Source: Vulcanimicrobiota bacterium (GTDB lineage Bacteria > Vulcanimicrobiota > Xenobia > Xenobiales > JADMJV01). Taken from it: a stretch of DNA of 64,000 nucleotides. Where the stretch lies: positions 229,553 to 293,552 of the forward strand of contig JAHBVR010000013.1 of assembly GCA_019637395.1 (NCBI GenBank), in the 5' to 3' direction. A model generated the notes under the pieces. That model ran no database searches, was not told the DNA's origin, and saw only the letters and a list, made by a program, of their open reading frames with translations. The stretch's first letter is position 1. Each line of letters opens with the position of its first letter. Below are positions 18,083 through 26,783 of the stretch, one piece after another. The position numbers and the translations under genes were made by a program.

Positions 18083-21000
18083 AAAGAGCCAACTGCCCGG
18101 TTTCCTACTGGTGACAGGTCTGGTCACCGCCAGCCTGACCCTACCCCCCCGTTTGGCGGCCGTGCCCGCCGCCGCCACCTACCGGGAACCCGTCGTGCTC
18201 TCCAGTCAGGATGGTGTGCTCGAGGTGGAACTGACGGCCCGTCCCGGGGATGGCCAGCTGGACACGGTCGCCAAACCGGTCACCAACATGCTGCTGTTCA
18301 GCTACAAAGTGGTCAAAGGCCGGGCCAGCAACGGCCAGATGTCCGGAGAGAATCTCTACCCCGCGCCGACGCTCAATGTGCAACCCGGCCAGACGCTGAT
18401 CGTGCATCTGGAAAACAAGCTGCTCAATCTGGCCATCGACGATTTTTTCGATCCCGCCTACATCGTGCCCGGCCAGCCCGTGCCGCTCCATCCCCAACCG
18501 CTGAGCAACGCCCCCTTTAACCTGCACACCCACGGGCTGCACGTCAGTCCCATGGGCAATTCCGACAACGTGCTGCTCATGATGCCGCCGGGAGCGCGCA
18601 ACACCTATTCCTTCAAGATCCCCGCCGACCACCCGCAAGGAATGTATTGGTACCACGGTCACCTGCACACCCTCACCAGCCTGCAAACTTACATGGGGCT
18701 GGCCGGAATGCTGGTCATCGGCCGGGCCGACGGCAACCTGCCCCACCATTCCTTGCCCGTCCGCAACATGGCCATTCAATACAATATGGTCTGCGACCGC
18801 CAGGGAGGCCAGCACCAACTCAACAACCCGACTTACCCCATGTGGGTCAGTACCCTGCGCAAGCCGAAACCGGGTCAACTGGAGTCGGGCAGCTATCAGC
18901 CCCAGCTGGCTCCGGTAAACTTTCCCGAGACCAAAGCCGGAACTCAGTTTCTGAGCAACTGGTATGCCGGCAACCTGAGCATTGACAATAACCGCAGCCA
19001 GTTTGGCTTTATGCCTAATAACCTCCTGGATTTCCAAGCCGAGGACGGACAGAAAATCCCGGCCAATCCGGGTCTTCCGGATGCCGCTCGAGATGTCCAG
19101 TTTACCGTCAACGGGCAATTCCAGCCCAAAATCGTGTCCCGCCCGGGGCAGACGGAAATTTGGAATCTGGCCAACCTTTCCGACCTGGCCTATGTGCGTG
19201 TGCGCCTGACCGAAACCGCCGGCGGCCAACATCCGCCCATCGTCATCGTAGGCCAGGATGGCCTTCCCTACCCCGAGGTGCAGGTCTCGCGCGAGCAGAA
19301 CGGCACCATCCTGAGCATTCCCCCGGCCTCGCGCTACGCCATCGCCGTCACCATTCCCCAGGCAGGGGAACTGGTGCTGGACATGCCTCCAGCCCACGAT
19401 TTGCAGAAAGACTATGTGAAGCCGGGCGTCGTCTATACCAGCCAGGGGCCGGGCAAACCGCCCACGGGCAAACTGGGCACACTCACGCTCGACCACAAAT
19501 TCGTCAGCTATTTCGACGGCTTCTTCGTTTTCCCAACGCAAGAGCTGCTGCGCGCCGGAGCCGGCCAGGAACCACCGGTCCAGCCGGTGGTTTTCCAGCC
19601 GGGTCAGAAACTGGGAGCCCACACTTCCTTTTTCCAGACGCAGGGCCAGGCGCCGGACCTCAAGCGCCGTCTCCTGATCAACGGCGGGTTTCTGGACGAG
19701 AAAGCCAACTCGCAGGATCCCAAGGCCTTTATCTACGCTTTCAACAGCCGGGCTTTTCCGCACACGCCGGTGCTGCGGCCGCGCCTGAACACGGTGGAAG
19801 AGTGGTCTTTTCTCAACTATAACAACGACGAACATCCCATTCACATTCATGTGAACGATTTCCAGGTGACCAAATGGGTCGACCCGGTGGCCGGCGAGCG
19901 CACCGATTTTCAACCCTGGGGGCAGGACAATGCCAACGTGCCGGCTCCCAAGATGGGGCCGCGCGAAGCGGTGATCGCACCCGGCGAGCTGGTCTTACGC
20001 ACCCGCTTCCAGGATTTCCTGGGCAGCTACGTCATGCATTGCCACCGACTCAACCACGAAGACAATGGCTTGATGGCCATGGTCAACGTGATTCCCTCCA
20101 TCTCCAGCTTCGCCGTGGCCCGCCAGGGCACGGTGCAGGTGCGCAACGGCCAGGGAGGGGCGGTGCTGGCCAATGTGACGCCCTGGCCCGGCTACAAGGG
20201 CCCGCTGAGCCTGTGTATGAGCGACCTGGACGGCGATGCCGTGCTCGACCTGGTGGTGGGCACGGGCCCGGGTGTTCCGGCTCAGGTGGTGGCCTACTCG
20301 GGTACTGACTTTCACCAGGAACTGGCCCGCTTCTCTCCATTCGCCCCGGACTTTCAGGGCGGAGTCCAGGTGGCCGCCGGCAATCTGGACGGCAATCCGG
20401 CCGTGGACAACATCGTGGTCGGTTCCGGACCGGGGATGGAAAGCCGGGTGCGAATCTTCAGCAGCACCCTGCCCAAAGTCGGAGAGATTCCCCGCATCGT
20501 GGGCGACTTCTCGCCCTACGCCGGTCAGAAGAACGGAGTCAGCCTGGCGGTGGGCATGGTGGAAAACGGATCCGGCCTCAACAGCCTGATCACCGCTCCC
20601 GGACCCGGCCAGCCCGCCACCGTGCGCATCTTCCGCTACGAAATCGAGAACCCGGAGTTTTGCGCCCCCACCTCAGGCCCCAAGAAGATCGCCGAATTCG
20701 CGGCCTTCCCCCGCCAATACACGGGCGGCGTCAGCCTGGCCAGCGACTGGACCTCGGCCGACGAAGGCGGCGCCCAGATGGTGGTAATCGGGCAACGAGC
20801 CGGCGCCGGCGAAGTGCGCATCTTCTCCAGTGGCTCGGCTCTGGACGGCTATCCCCGGATGTACCAGGAAAGCCCTATGGCCGGTCACGACGGCCCCATC
20901 CAATTCCGCCAGGTGCTGGGCTTTACCCCCTTCCAGGCAGGAGTGTCGCTGGCCACCACCAGCACCACCGAGGGAGCCGACCTGCTGGTCAGCGGCCCCA

Positions 21001-21113
21001 ACCAGGTGCGCAAATACCAGCTCCGCCGCGCCCACCCCAAAGCCAATGTCCTGGCCGCGAAACTGCTCGGCGAAGTCGACTCCGGCCCCACCGCCACCCT
21101 CGGCGGCGATTAG
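18075..21113 (+). CDS. Exported multicopper oxidase with C-terminal FG-GAP-like propeller
   Basis: 1,012 residues. Start ATG at 18075 has an AGGAGG ribosome site inside the end of the upstream gene. A signal peptide is followed by cupredoxin domains holding all copper motifs: HTHGLHVSP, YWYHGHLHT, HPIHIHVNDF and YVMHCHRLNHEDNGLM. The copper part ends near residue 675. The remaining 340 residues are FG-GAP/VCBS-like repeats (MSDLDGDAVLDLVVGTGPG, NLDGNPAVDNIVVGSGPG) predicted to fold as a beta-propeller. The oxidase would work in the periplasm or outside on phenols or metal ions. The fusion and its 8-nt coupling to a molybdenum hydroxylase are unusual. Confidence 0.85.
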   Translation: MVRKSQLPGFLLVTGLVTASLTLPPRLAAVPAAATYREPVVLSSQDGVLEVELTARPGDGQLDTVAKPVTNMLLFSYKVVKGRASNGQMSGENLYPAPTLNVQPGQTLIVHLENKLLNLAIDDFFDPAYIVPGQPVPLHPQPLSNAPFNLHTHGLHVSPMGNSDNVLLMMPPGARNTYSFKIPADHPQGMYWYHGHLHTLTSLQTYMGLAGMLVIGRADGNLPHHSLPVRNMAIQYNMVCDRQGGQHQLNNPTYPMWVSTLRKPKPGQLESGSYQPQLAPVNFPETKAGTQFLSNWYAGNLSIDNNRSQFGFMPNNLLDFQAEDGQKIPANPGLPDAARDVQFTVNGQFQPKIVSRPGQTEIWNLANLSDLAYVRVRLTETAGGQHPPIVIVGQDGLPYPEVQVSREQNGTILSIPPASRYAIAVTIPQAGELVLDMPPAHDLQKDYVKPGVVYTSQGPGKPPTGKLGTLTLDHKFVSYFDGFFVFPTQELLRAGAGQEPPVQPVVFQPGQKLGAHTSFFQTQGQAPDLKRRLLINGGFLDEKANSQDPKAFIYAFNSRAFPHTPVLRPRLNTVEEWSFLNYNNDEHPIHIHVNDFQVTKWVDPVAGERTDFQPWGQDNANVPAPKMGPREAVIAPGELVLRTRFQDFLGSYVMHCHRLNHEDNGLMAMVNVIPSISSFAVARQGTVQVRNGQGGAVLANVTPWPGYKGPLSLCMSDLDGDAVLDLVVGTGPGVPAQVVAYSGTDFHQELARFSPFAPDFQGGVQVAAGNLDGNPAVDNIVVGSGPGMESRVRIFSSTLPKVGEIPRIVGDFSPYAGQKNGVSLAVGMVENGSGLNSLITAPGPGQPATVRIFRYEIENPEFCAPTSGPKKIAEFAAFPRQYTGGVSLASDWTSADEGGAQMVVIGQRAGAGEVRIFSSGSALDGYPRMYQESPMAGHDGPIQFRQVLGFTPFQAGVSLATTSTTEGADLLVSGPNQVRKYQLRRAHPKANVLAAKLLGEVDSGPTATLGGD

Positions 21114-21135
21114 AGCCACAGAGCCGGCCTGGCCG

Positions 21136-21303
21136 TCGTGTAAGCCAGTCAGATGCGTAAAAAGTAATGGCCCACAGCTTGTGACCGTCCACGGAAAAGA
21201 CGAAGTCGTTGTGCTCTCTGTCGGGGAATTTCGACGCCTCCAGGGAGAGCAGACAGGCCTGGATTTGGTGAACGTCATGCAGACTCACCGCATCGGGATG
21301 TAA
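21136..21303 (+). pseudogene. Phd/YefM antitoxin remnant
   Basis: In one frame the DNA reads KSNGPQLVTVHGKDEVVVLS then VGEFRRLQGEQTGLDLV, the middle and C-terminal part of a Phd/YefM-type antitoxin (the GPQxVTxHGxxxVVVLSxxE block). The N-terminal DNA-binding third is missing: upstream the frame runs into the end of the multicopper oxidase region, and no start codon is available. I read this as a decayed antitoxin gene. Its stop is at 21301-21303. Confidence 0.6.
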
Positions 21304-21335
21304 ACTTGGAGCCCGCCGATAAGGGATGTTGAACT

Positions 21336-21432
21336 TTGTTACGCAAGCCACGCGTCGGTAGTAGCGAGTTAAAGGATTGGCTGGAGCAAAAACTCCGTCC
21401 AATGTTCGCGGAGCGGGTCAATCCCTGGCGGT
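21336..21432 (+). pseudogene. Possible PIN-toxin (VapC) remnant
   Basis: Just after the antitoxin remnant, one frame reads LLRKPRVGSSELKDWLEQKL and then RPMFAERVNPWR before a stop. This recalls two separate parts of plasmid-type VapC toxins (the ELRKPR segment near the N-terminus and the LRDWLxxxLxxxFAxRVLP segment in the middle) joined by a deletion. It is short and the match is by eye, so confidence is limited. The position, where a VapC toxin would follow its antitoxin, is the main support. Confidence 0.35.
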
Positions 21433-21794
21433 AGTGTGCGTGATGGCCGTGCAGACAACATGTGCGGCAAGCGGGCCACGCTCGCCGGCGGCGTCCCCGG
21501 TCAGAAAGACGGAGCAGTCACCAAACTTCAAGTGCACTCCAATGGAGTAATCGTTTAAGGGCTCTTACTTCTGGCCTTGCTGCTCCAGTTCCCGAGCCAG
21601 GCTCCTGCGCCCGCGGCCAAGCCCGGCTGAGCCCCCGCCCTGGTCACGGTGGCCCCGTAGATGCGCGCACTGGTTCCGGCAATGCGTGCACCGGTGAGCG
21701 CGTGCCGACCGTTCGGGAGGCGCTTGTAGCTTCGGACTTCTGTTGGCTTTGTCAACCAGGAGCAAACTGATGGCCATTAGCAATCAAGAACACG
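21433..21794. other. Non-coding or fully decayed stretch
   Basis: About 360 nt between the toxin-antitoxin remnants and the 3' end of the kinase-like gene. Short open frames exist on both strands but have Arg/Pro/Ser-rich composition typical of shadows and no recognisable motif. I see no RNA gene, terminator or repeat here. Confidence 0.4.
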
Positions 21795-23123
21795 TCAGCC
21801 GAAGCGGCCGGCGCTTTTCGTTCCGGAGGCCTGCTGGGATGGCCCTCGCAGGTCACCGCCAGCGCGAACACAAGAGTCCGGAGACGGCCAGTTCATCTTC
21901 GGGCATGGGCTCGGACCAGTCAGCAACTGGCTGCCCGCCTGAGACACGCGTTGGCCAAATTCATCCCGCAGGTCGCTGAACCGGATAGCTGATTCGGAGC
22001 AGAGTGGTGGGAGAGCCGGCAGGGTGGTCGGGAATGGAACCGGCTGGAAGATTTCCTGGACGGCTTTTTGAGCAGCCAGCATCGGTTTTGGAAGCAGCTT
22101 TGCTGATTCGCTGCTGGAGAGATTTCTGCCCGCACCACGTCCTTGATCTTTGCCAAGTAGCACCTGACGGGCGCGCTCCAGGAAGCCCTCAATATGGGCC
22201 TGGCTAAAGGGCGGCAGCAGCATTTTCTGTAGTTGGGCGACGTCCAATGCAGCCAGACGTTGCAAGCTGGCCACGGGCGGAGCCTCCGTAAAAGCCGGAT
22301 GCCGGCTGCCGGCCCGGGCTTCCACCCACAAACAGTGATCCCAGACCGCGTAGCGCACCTCGGGGCGCCGGGCCAACTGGCGCATGCCCTCGGGCCAAAT
22401 TGTCCACCAGGGCCCGAATTGCCGCTGGATTTCTTCCAGGGCGGGATGCTCCAACCGCGCCGGTTGCTCGAACGGGAAGGCGGACCCTGCCTCCAGACTC
22501 GGAAGATCTGGCCGGCGACGCCCTCGCCTGATAAAAGGAAACAGCCCGTAGCGGGCCTGTTCCAATTCCAGGCAGTTCTCAAAATCAACCAGAGACAGCC
22601 GGCCGTCCGCGCCCACCAGCACATTGCCCAGATGGTTATCATAGCGGCCCAACACAAAGGACAGAATCTCGGCGTTGGCCCGGTCCTCTCCCGCCAACTC
22701 CAGCCACTCGGCTTGCGAAGGAGTGTGGCTCTCCACATACCACTGCAGCGAACCCACCCGCGGCCCGGGTGGAAAGGGCCAGGCCCCCGGCCACTCGCCG
22801 GGAGCGATGGTGCGGACCGCGCTGGGAGGCACAAGCTCCGAGCCCAACCACTGGTCAAAACGATAAGCAAAAACCTCGGCCTGCGAACCCCAGGGTTCAT
22901 CCTCGCTGCGAAAAACGCCCTGAACACCGTTCTCCAACTGCAAGAGCCAGATCGAACTCGATCCCTGCCATTCCTGGCCCTGTCGCAGCACCACCTGCTC
23001 CAGGCTGCGCGCCTCGAGAATACGGCCAGAACTCAGACTCTGCTCGGCCGTCCGCGGCCAGCGCTGGGCCCAAACCAACTGCAACAGGCAGATCCAGAGC
23101 AGCAAAATTCGTCCTGAGGCCAT
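21795..23123 (-). CDS. Secreted kinase-fold protein (PI3/4-kinase, HipA/Fam20-like)
   Basis: 442 residues from the ATG at 23123, which starts a signal peptide (ASGRILLLWICLLQLVWAQ); a GTG 15 nt upstream is possible. The fold pattern is that of HipA/Fam20/PI4-kinase-like enzymes: EVFAYRFDQWLGSELVPPSA, the catalytic-loop-like GRYDNHLGN (Asp162, Asn167) and the metal-loop-like LVDFEN (Asp180). At the beta-strand where an ATP-binding Lys is expected, the sequence reads GVQGVFRSED, with Arg72 in its place. Together with export this raises the option of an inactive or altered kinase. The C-terminal 130 residues are Pro/Ser-rich and unassigned. Confidence 0.6.
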   Translation of the reverse strand: MASGRILLLWICLLQLVWAQRWPRTAEQSLSSGRILEARSLEQVVLRQGQEWQGSSSIWLLQLENGVQGVFRSEDEPWGSQAEVFAYRFDQWLGSELVPPSAVRTIAPGEWPGAWPFPPGPRVGSLQWYVESHTPSQAEWLELAGEDRANAEILSFVLGRYDNHLGNVLVGADGRLSLVDFENCLELEQARYGLFPFIRRGRRRPDLPSLEAGSAFPFEQPARLEHPALEEIQRQFGPWWTIWPEGMRQLARRPEVRYAVWDHCLWVEARAGSRHPAFTEAPPVASLQRLAALDVAQLQKMLLPPFSQAHIEGFLERARQVLLGKDQGRGAGRNLSSSESAKLLPKPMLAAQKAVQEIFQPVPFPTTLPALPPLCSESAIRFSDLRDEFGQRVSQAGSQLLTGPSPCPKMNWPSPDSCVRAGGDLRGPSQQASGTKSAGRFG

Positions 23124-23263
23124 GGCACGACAAACCACCGCGACTGATTCTTAACCAGTGGATGCCAGTTCCTTTGCCAGGCTCCGTTAAAGGATTTTTT
23201 AACCTTGCGCTCTCAAAGTACCGCCCCCCGAAATTCGAGACAGAACTTGCGAGGCAAAACAAC

Positions 23264-23428
23264 ATGATGAAGCGCCGCCACTTCCTGAGCAGCAGTGTGA
23301 TTTTGGCGGGAGGTCTGGTAGCCAGGCAGGTCCAGAATGATGATTCCCTCTGGAAATTCCAGGGCTGCGCCAGCGAGCAGAGTGGCTCCGTCGCCTATGA
23401 GGCAATCGCTCGCGAGGCGGGATACTGA
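23264..23428 (+). pseudogene. Tat-type leader followed by an early stop
   Basis: A 54-codon frame, MMKRRHFLSSSVILAGGLVA..., begins with a convincing twin-arginine-like leader, but the frame stops soon after the hydrophobic stretch, with no mature domain. It overlaps the 3' part of a convergent frameshifted gene. It is most simply the 5' end of an exported protein gene whose rest has been lost. A genuine tiny exported peptide is a less likely alternative. Confidence 0.35.
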
Positions 23429-23938
23429 ACGAGGGGACTGAATTCTGGGCTTGAGTAGGGACACAAACTGTCGCTGTCGACCGTGAGTGAGCATAGCAGG
23501 CGGTGCTGAATGGGCACCGGTGGAGCGTTGACTTTCTCGACCAGAATCTCGGCAGCTTCCGGTTTGGTAGCCAGCACAGGCCATAACTCAGCCGCCAGGA
23601 AACGAGGAACGAATCCAGGTGCAAAGCAATCCTTCGTGCGGACGAGCACGGCGCGCGCATCGTTCGGATTTTGAACGTCCAAGACCGCCTGTAATTCGTC
23701 CCCGATCCAGTACCTTTCGAAACTCTTCTGCGGTCACCTGATGCAAACAATCCAACCAAACTCTAGCAGCGGGACATCGCTCCAGACAAGTCGCAAAAAC
23801 CTCCACCGTCAGCATGGGCCTAGCATCCTGGCCCGAGGGCGGTTCAAGGGGCCCGGCGGGATAAACGGGTATCCGAACACTTACATCGACATCCAGGGCC
23901 GCTTCATCAACTACGAGAGTAACGGGGACACCGACCAT
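23395..23938 (-). pseudogene. Frameshifted hypothetical gene
   Basis: Two overlapping minus-strand frames read as one protein of about 180 residues. The first part runs from ATG 23938 (MVGVPVTLVVDEAALDVDVS) to HQVTAEEFRK, then the reading continues one frame over as RYWIGDELQAVLDVQNPNDA to RAIAS at 23395. Both parts have protein-like composition and the break falls at about 23690-23715. I do not recognise the family. A single-nucleotide indel, real or from sequencing, explains it. Confidence 0.5.
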
Positions 23939-24041
23939 GGGCCCTGCGGTCCGCCCTGGAGCGCCCTTAGAGCGGATTGGCCAGCCGGTTGAGGATGACC
24001 GTGTAGTCGGGTCCGCCCGACGGGGGCATGAATTATTGACC

Positions 24042-24068
24042 CACGGATTACCCGGCAGAGAATCCGTG
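24042..24068. terminator. Hairpin at the 3' end of the PD-(D/E)XK gene
   Basis: CACGGATT and AATCCGTG form an 8-bp perfect stem with an 11-nt loop, overlapping the last codons and stop of the minus-strand nuclease-like gene. There is no U-run, so termination activity is uncertain. Confidence 0.35.
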
Positions 24069-25031
24069 CTTCCACTCTTCGCAGGAGCCGGCTACCATCA
24101 ACTGAGTCAGCAGCTCAAGCAGCCGAGAAAGGTCATTGATATCCTGCAAATCGGCCTGCGTAGCCAGGTCTGGCTCCCCCCAGCGCTGCTGATGCTGCTT
24201 TAAAATCGCCTCCCGCACCGTCTGGCAAGATCGTTCCTGCCCGCTTTTAAGGCCCTCTTTAAGACCCTTCTTGAGGCCCTCTTGGCGGCCTTTCTTGCGA
24301 CCAACGCGCTCGAAACTGGTGATATGGGGCATGCTGTTCTCCTTTTCGTAGCGGGCCAACTCTTGCCTGAAAGTATACTCCAAAGGCTCAGGAAGAGCCA
24401 GAATCCAGTCCACCAGCCAGAACAACTCTCGAATCTGAGGGCCGGTGAGCCCGCACTCGTAGAGACCTCGAACCAGGCGGAATTTGATTTCAGCCCGCTT
24501 CAGGAGTTGCTTACGGGTGGCCCGCGCCTGCAGATGAGCGGCCGTGAGCCAGGCGAAGGGGTTCTTTGTCCCCTGGGCCCAGGCCGGGTAATCGACCAGC
24601 TTGCGCATGGGGAACTTCAGCTTCAACTGGCTACCCCAGATCCCGCTTCTATGACCCGAGGGTCGCCACCTACCGCTGCTATCGGCCAGGATGGCCAGGC
24701 TGCAGACGGTCTGCTTGAAGCGATCCGCAATCCGTGTGTTGTAGAGCAGCATGCGCGCGCCAAAATAGGCATCTCGCTGCGATTGAATCTCAACGTGAAT
24801 AAGGATCAATTGGGAAGTGCCGCCGAGCCGGGTCACTTCCACCAGTGCATCCACATGGCGCCGCCCGTGCTTTGCCTCCCGAGAAACAGCCCGCAACTCG
24901 CTATCAAGGAACCTGTGCCCTCGCTCCCAGTCAATGTCGTCGTGGATTTCTGGGAAGAAGAACTGAAGAAAGTCCTGGAAATGGCGGCTGATGGCTTCTT
25001 TCCAAGGAGAGTCGTAGTCTGTTTTCATCAC
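24048..25031 (-). CDS. Rpn/PD-(D/E)XK nuclease-family (transposase-like) protein
   Basis: 327 residues. The N-terminal half has the PD-(D/E)XK pattern of Rpn/PDDEXK_2 proteins: DFLQFFFPEIHDDIDW, then RHVDALVEV (Asp) and LILIHVEIQSQRDAYFGARM (Glu-x-Gln), then MLLYNTRIADRF. The C-terminal part has a Lys/Gly-rich heptad run (GRKKGRQEGLKKGLKEGLK), which these proteins often carry, and ends in a leucine-rich helix. Relatives promote RecA-independent recombination or act as restriction-like enzymes, and are commonly multicopy in accessory DNA. Its place between toxin-antitoxin remnants fits that. Confidence 0.8.
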   Translation of the reverse strand: MMKTDYDSPWKEAISRHFQDFLQFFFPEIHDDIDWERGHRFLDSELRAVSREAKHGRRHVDALVEVTRLGGTSQLILIHVEIQSQRDAYFGARMLLYNTRIADRFKQTVCSLAILADSSGRWRPSGHRSGIWGSQLKLKFPMRKLVDYPAWAQGTKNPFAWLTAAHLQARATRKQLLKRAEIKFRLVRGLYECGLTGPQIRELFWLVDWILALPEPLEYTFRQELARYEKENSMPHITSFERVGRKKGRQEGLKKGLKEGLKSGQERSCQTVREAILKQHQQRWGEPDLATQADLQDINDLSRLLELLTQLMVAGSCEEWKHGFSAG

Positions 25032-25167
25032 CGGAGTTTAGCCCCGGCATTTCTACCAAAGTACTACCAACTACCTGAATTGATGCGAAACCCGGACAAG
25101 CTCCGGCAACAACTGGCCCACGGATTGCCCGCCTTGCTTTGATTGACGAAGTGACTAAAATTGTCAT

Positions 25168-25390
25168 ATGCGAAACATCGCCTCCGTTAGTAAACTCAAA
25201 GCGTCCCTCAGCGCCTACCTTGAGCAGGTAAAGTCGGGGGGAAGAAATCATCGGCACGGACCGAGGCAAACCGATCGCTCGCGTGGTTCCGATTCAGGCC
25301 GAGGCCGATGAGGAGGTCCGCCTCCAACGTCTGATTCGCGAGGGCGTCCTCCGTCCTGAGAACGGTGGATCGATTTTGGAAACCCTGCGA
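25168..25390 (+). pseudogene. Phd/YefM antitoxin with single-base frameshift
   Basis: Starts MRNIASVSKLKASLSAYLEQ VKSG, the N-terminal DNA-binding part of a Phd/YefM (VapB-type) antitoxin. It then continues one frame over as EEIIGTDRGKPIARVVPIQA. The break lies in a run of six G at about 25237-25242: one G fewer would restore a normal antitoxin. The downstream DNA encodes a broken PIN toxin, so the whole pair is inactivated. A homopolymer sequencing error is the alternative for this base alone. Confidence 0.7.
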
Positions 25391-25399
25391 GGAAGGCGC

Positions 25400-25730
25400 C
25401 GAGCAGTCAGCACTTCCTCGGCGGTCGAAGCCGTCCTGCCGCTGGTGGTCACAGAATCCAGGACGCTCGGCACTGGTGGGGCACCAGTGCCGAGTGTCGT
25501 TCCGAGCTTCAGCGGAGACTTCGAGAGGGTAGGCTGGAGGCGGCAGAATGGCAAGTTGCGGGCCGGCTTCTGGAAGACATCCTGGCGGATGTGTTTGAGG
25601 TGCATCCCACAGAGTTTGTGCGTTCGGAGGCTCATCGCCCTGGCCTGGGCCGGCGGTACTCCGCGCGACTCGGTTTTGCTTGTTTCGACGCTCGTCTGCG
25701 AACAGCGGCACAGCTTGAAGTCAGACTAAC
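25400..25730 (+). pseudogene. PIN-domain toxin remnant
   Basis: Frames on the plus strand give PIN-toxin fragments: VLPLVVTESRT (N-terminal strand region), then one frame over HWWGTSAECRSELQRRLREG and ILADVFEVHPTEFVRSEAHR and ARLGFACFDARLRTAAQ. The block WWGTxxEcxSxLxRRxREG is typical of VapC-type PIN proteins. The first catalytic Asp region and the central part between the pieces are missing or shifted. It follows the frameshifted antitoxin directly, as expected for a VapBC pair. The end touches the intact convergent toxin gene. Confidence 0.6.
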
Positions 25731-26089
25731 TGAACTGGATACTGAGCGAACCAGCGGTCCCGCGAGACCAGCACCAGCGGCTCACAGAGAGCCTGAGCAA
25801 TCAGGGCCCGGTCAAACGGGTCGAAATGATGCGGAGGCAACTTCGCCACCTGGCGGGCATGGCGAGTGTCAAAATGGAGGGGGATCAGTCCGTTGTGGCG
25901 TGCCCGTTCGTCTAACAAGTCCGCGGGGATCCCCAGTTGGGCGGATTTGATGGCCACTTCCCAGATGGAGATGCTGGAGAAGAACACCTCATTTCGCTCA
26001 TCCGCCAGCAACAAACGAATATCCTTGGGCATTTTTTGATCGTCCGTAGCCCACCAGAGCAGGACATGCGTGTCCAGGAGAAGTCTCAC
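25721..26089 (-). CDS. PIN-domain toxin of type II TA pair (VapC-like)
   Basis: 122 residues, intact. PIN-domain acidic residues are all in place: LLLDTHVLLWW (first Asp), ISIWEVAIKS (Glu), FDPFDRALIAQA (Asp) and LVSRDRWF (last Asp). It belongs to the group commonly named PilT-N-terminal or VapC, ribonucleases that cleave tRNA or rRNA when released from their antitoxin. Its start overlaps the antitoxin stop by 4 nt (ATGA), the usual coupling for such pairs. Confidence 0.9.
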   Translation of the reverse strand: MRLLLDTHVLLWWATDDQKMPKDIRLLLADERNEVFFSSISIWEVAIKSAQLGIPADLLDERARHNGLIPLHFDTRHARQVAKLPPHHFDPFDRALIAQALCEPLVLVSRDRWFAQYPVQLV

Positions 26090-26328
26090 TCGGGGAACAG
26101 ACGAGAAGAGTGAAACAGCTCGGCGATCTCTTCATCGGCACGAAAAAAGTCCTCGGTGATTCGATACTCCGGCCCCAGAAAACCGGGCTTCCGAGGACCG
26201 GTTCGGTACACCTGGAGCCGAGCCACCGGCTTTCCCGCCCGTGCGATGATCACGTCCTCGCCCTGCTCGACCTTTTCCAACAACTCGGAGAGCCGAGTTT
26301 TTGCTTCATGCACATTCACAATCGTCAT
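26086..26328 (-). CDS. Phd/YefM-family antitoxin
   Basis: 80 residues: MTIVNVHEAKTRLSELLEKV, then GEDVIIARAGKPVARL, the Phd/YefM DNA-binding and dimerisation part, followed by a flexible C-terminus (DEEIAELFHSS) that would wrap the PIN toxin. It lies first in the operon and overlaps the toxin gene by ATGA. The operon is probably autoregulated, as is usual for the family; AT-rich DNA at 26329-26360 is the likely promoter/operator. Confidence 0.9.
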   Translation of the reverse strand: MTIVNVHEAKTRLSELLEKVEQGEDVIIARAGKPVARLQVYRTGPRKPGFLGPEYRITEDFFRADEEIAELFHSSRLFPE

Positions 26329-26445
26329 GAAGACATGTTAGTTTAACTTAGCTAAGAGATCAACCTCGTAGGCCTCCTTGGATCGCGGGGAGTTCCATAC
26401 TCACGAGGAAGTTTGCGCCAAGATGGATCAGTCGCTCGCCTGGTT

Positions 26446-26760
26446 TCAGTAACCTTTGCGGGCGTCGGCCTCTTCGGCCATCTCTTCGGCTCGCTCGACG
26501 CTGACGTAGCCACGGGCTACGGCATCCACCAGTTGGGGATAGCGGATCAGGGCCTGGAGGCGCTGGCGCACGGCCGGCTCCAGCGACTCGGCCAGAGCCA
26601 GCGCTCGTCTGGCCTCTCCGGAAAGTTCCTCGGGTGGTGGTGCCTGCGTCTTCAGTTGCTCGCGCACCAGCCGGGTAATCCAGGCCGCGCCGCCTTCGGG
26701 TTGAGCGGCCAGCCAGTCGGCCACTTCGGCCTCAAGCTTGAAGGTAATCTCCTTGTGCAT
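26446..26760 (-). CDS. Hypothetical protein with ribbon-helix-helix-like N-terminus
   Basis: 104 residues from the ATG at 26760. The N-terminal KEITFKLEAEVADWLAAQ and AAWITRLVREQLK could form a ribbon-helix-helix (antitoxin or CopG-like) unit: a strand followed by two helices. The rest is charged helix with LALAESLEPAVRQRLQALIR. No known family is certain. The open frame extends upstream to 26895, but that DNA is repeat and gene-tail remnant, so the internal ATG is preferred. The setting among toxin-antitoxin genes suggests a DNA-binding protein or orphan antitoxin. Confidence 0.55.
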   Translation of the reverse strand: MHKEITFKLEAEVADWLAAQPEGGAAWITRLVREQLKTQAPPPEELSGEARRALALAESLEPAVRQRLQALIRYPQLVDAVARGYVSVERAEEMAEEADARKGY

Positions 26761-26783
26761 CTGGGGCGGTTCGAGGGCTACAC

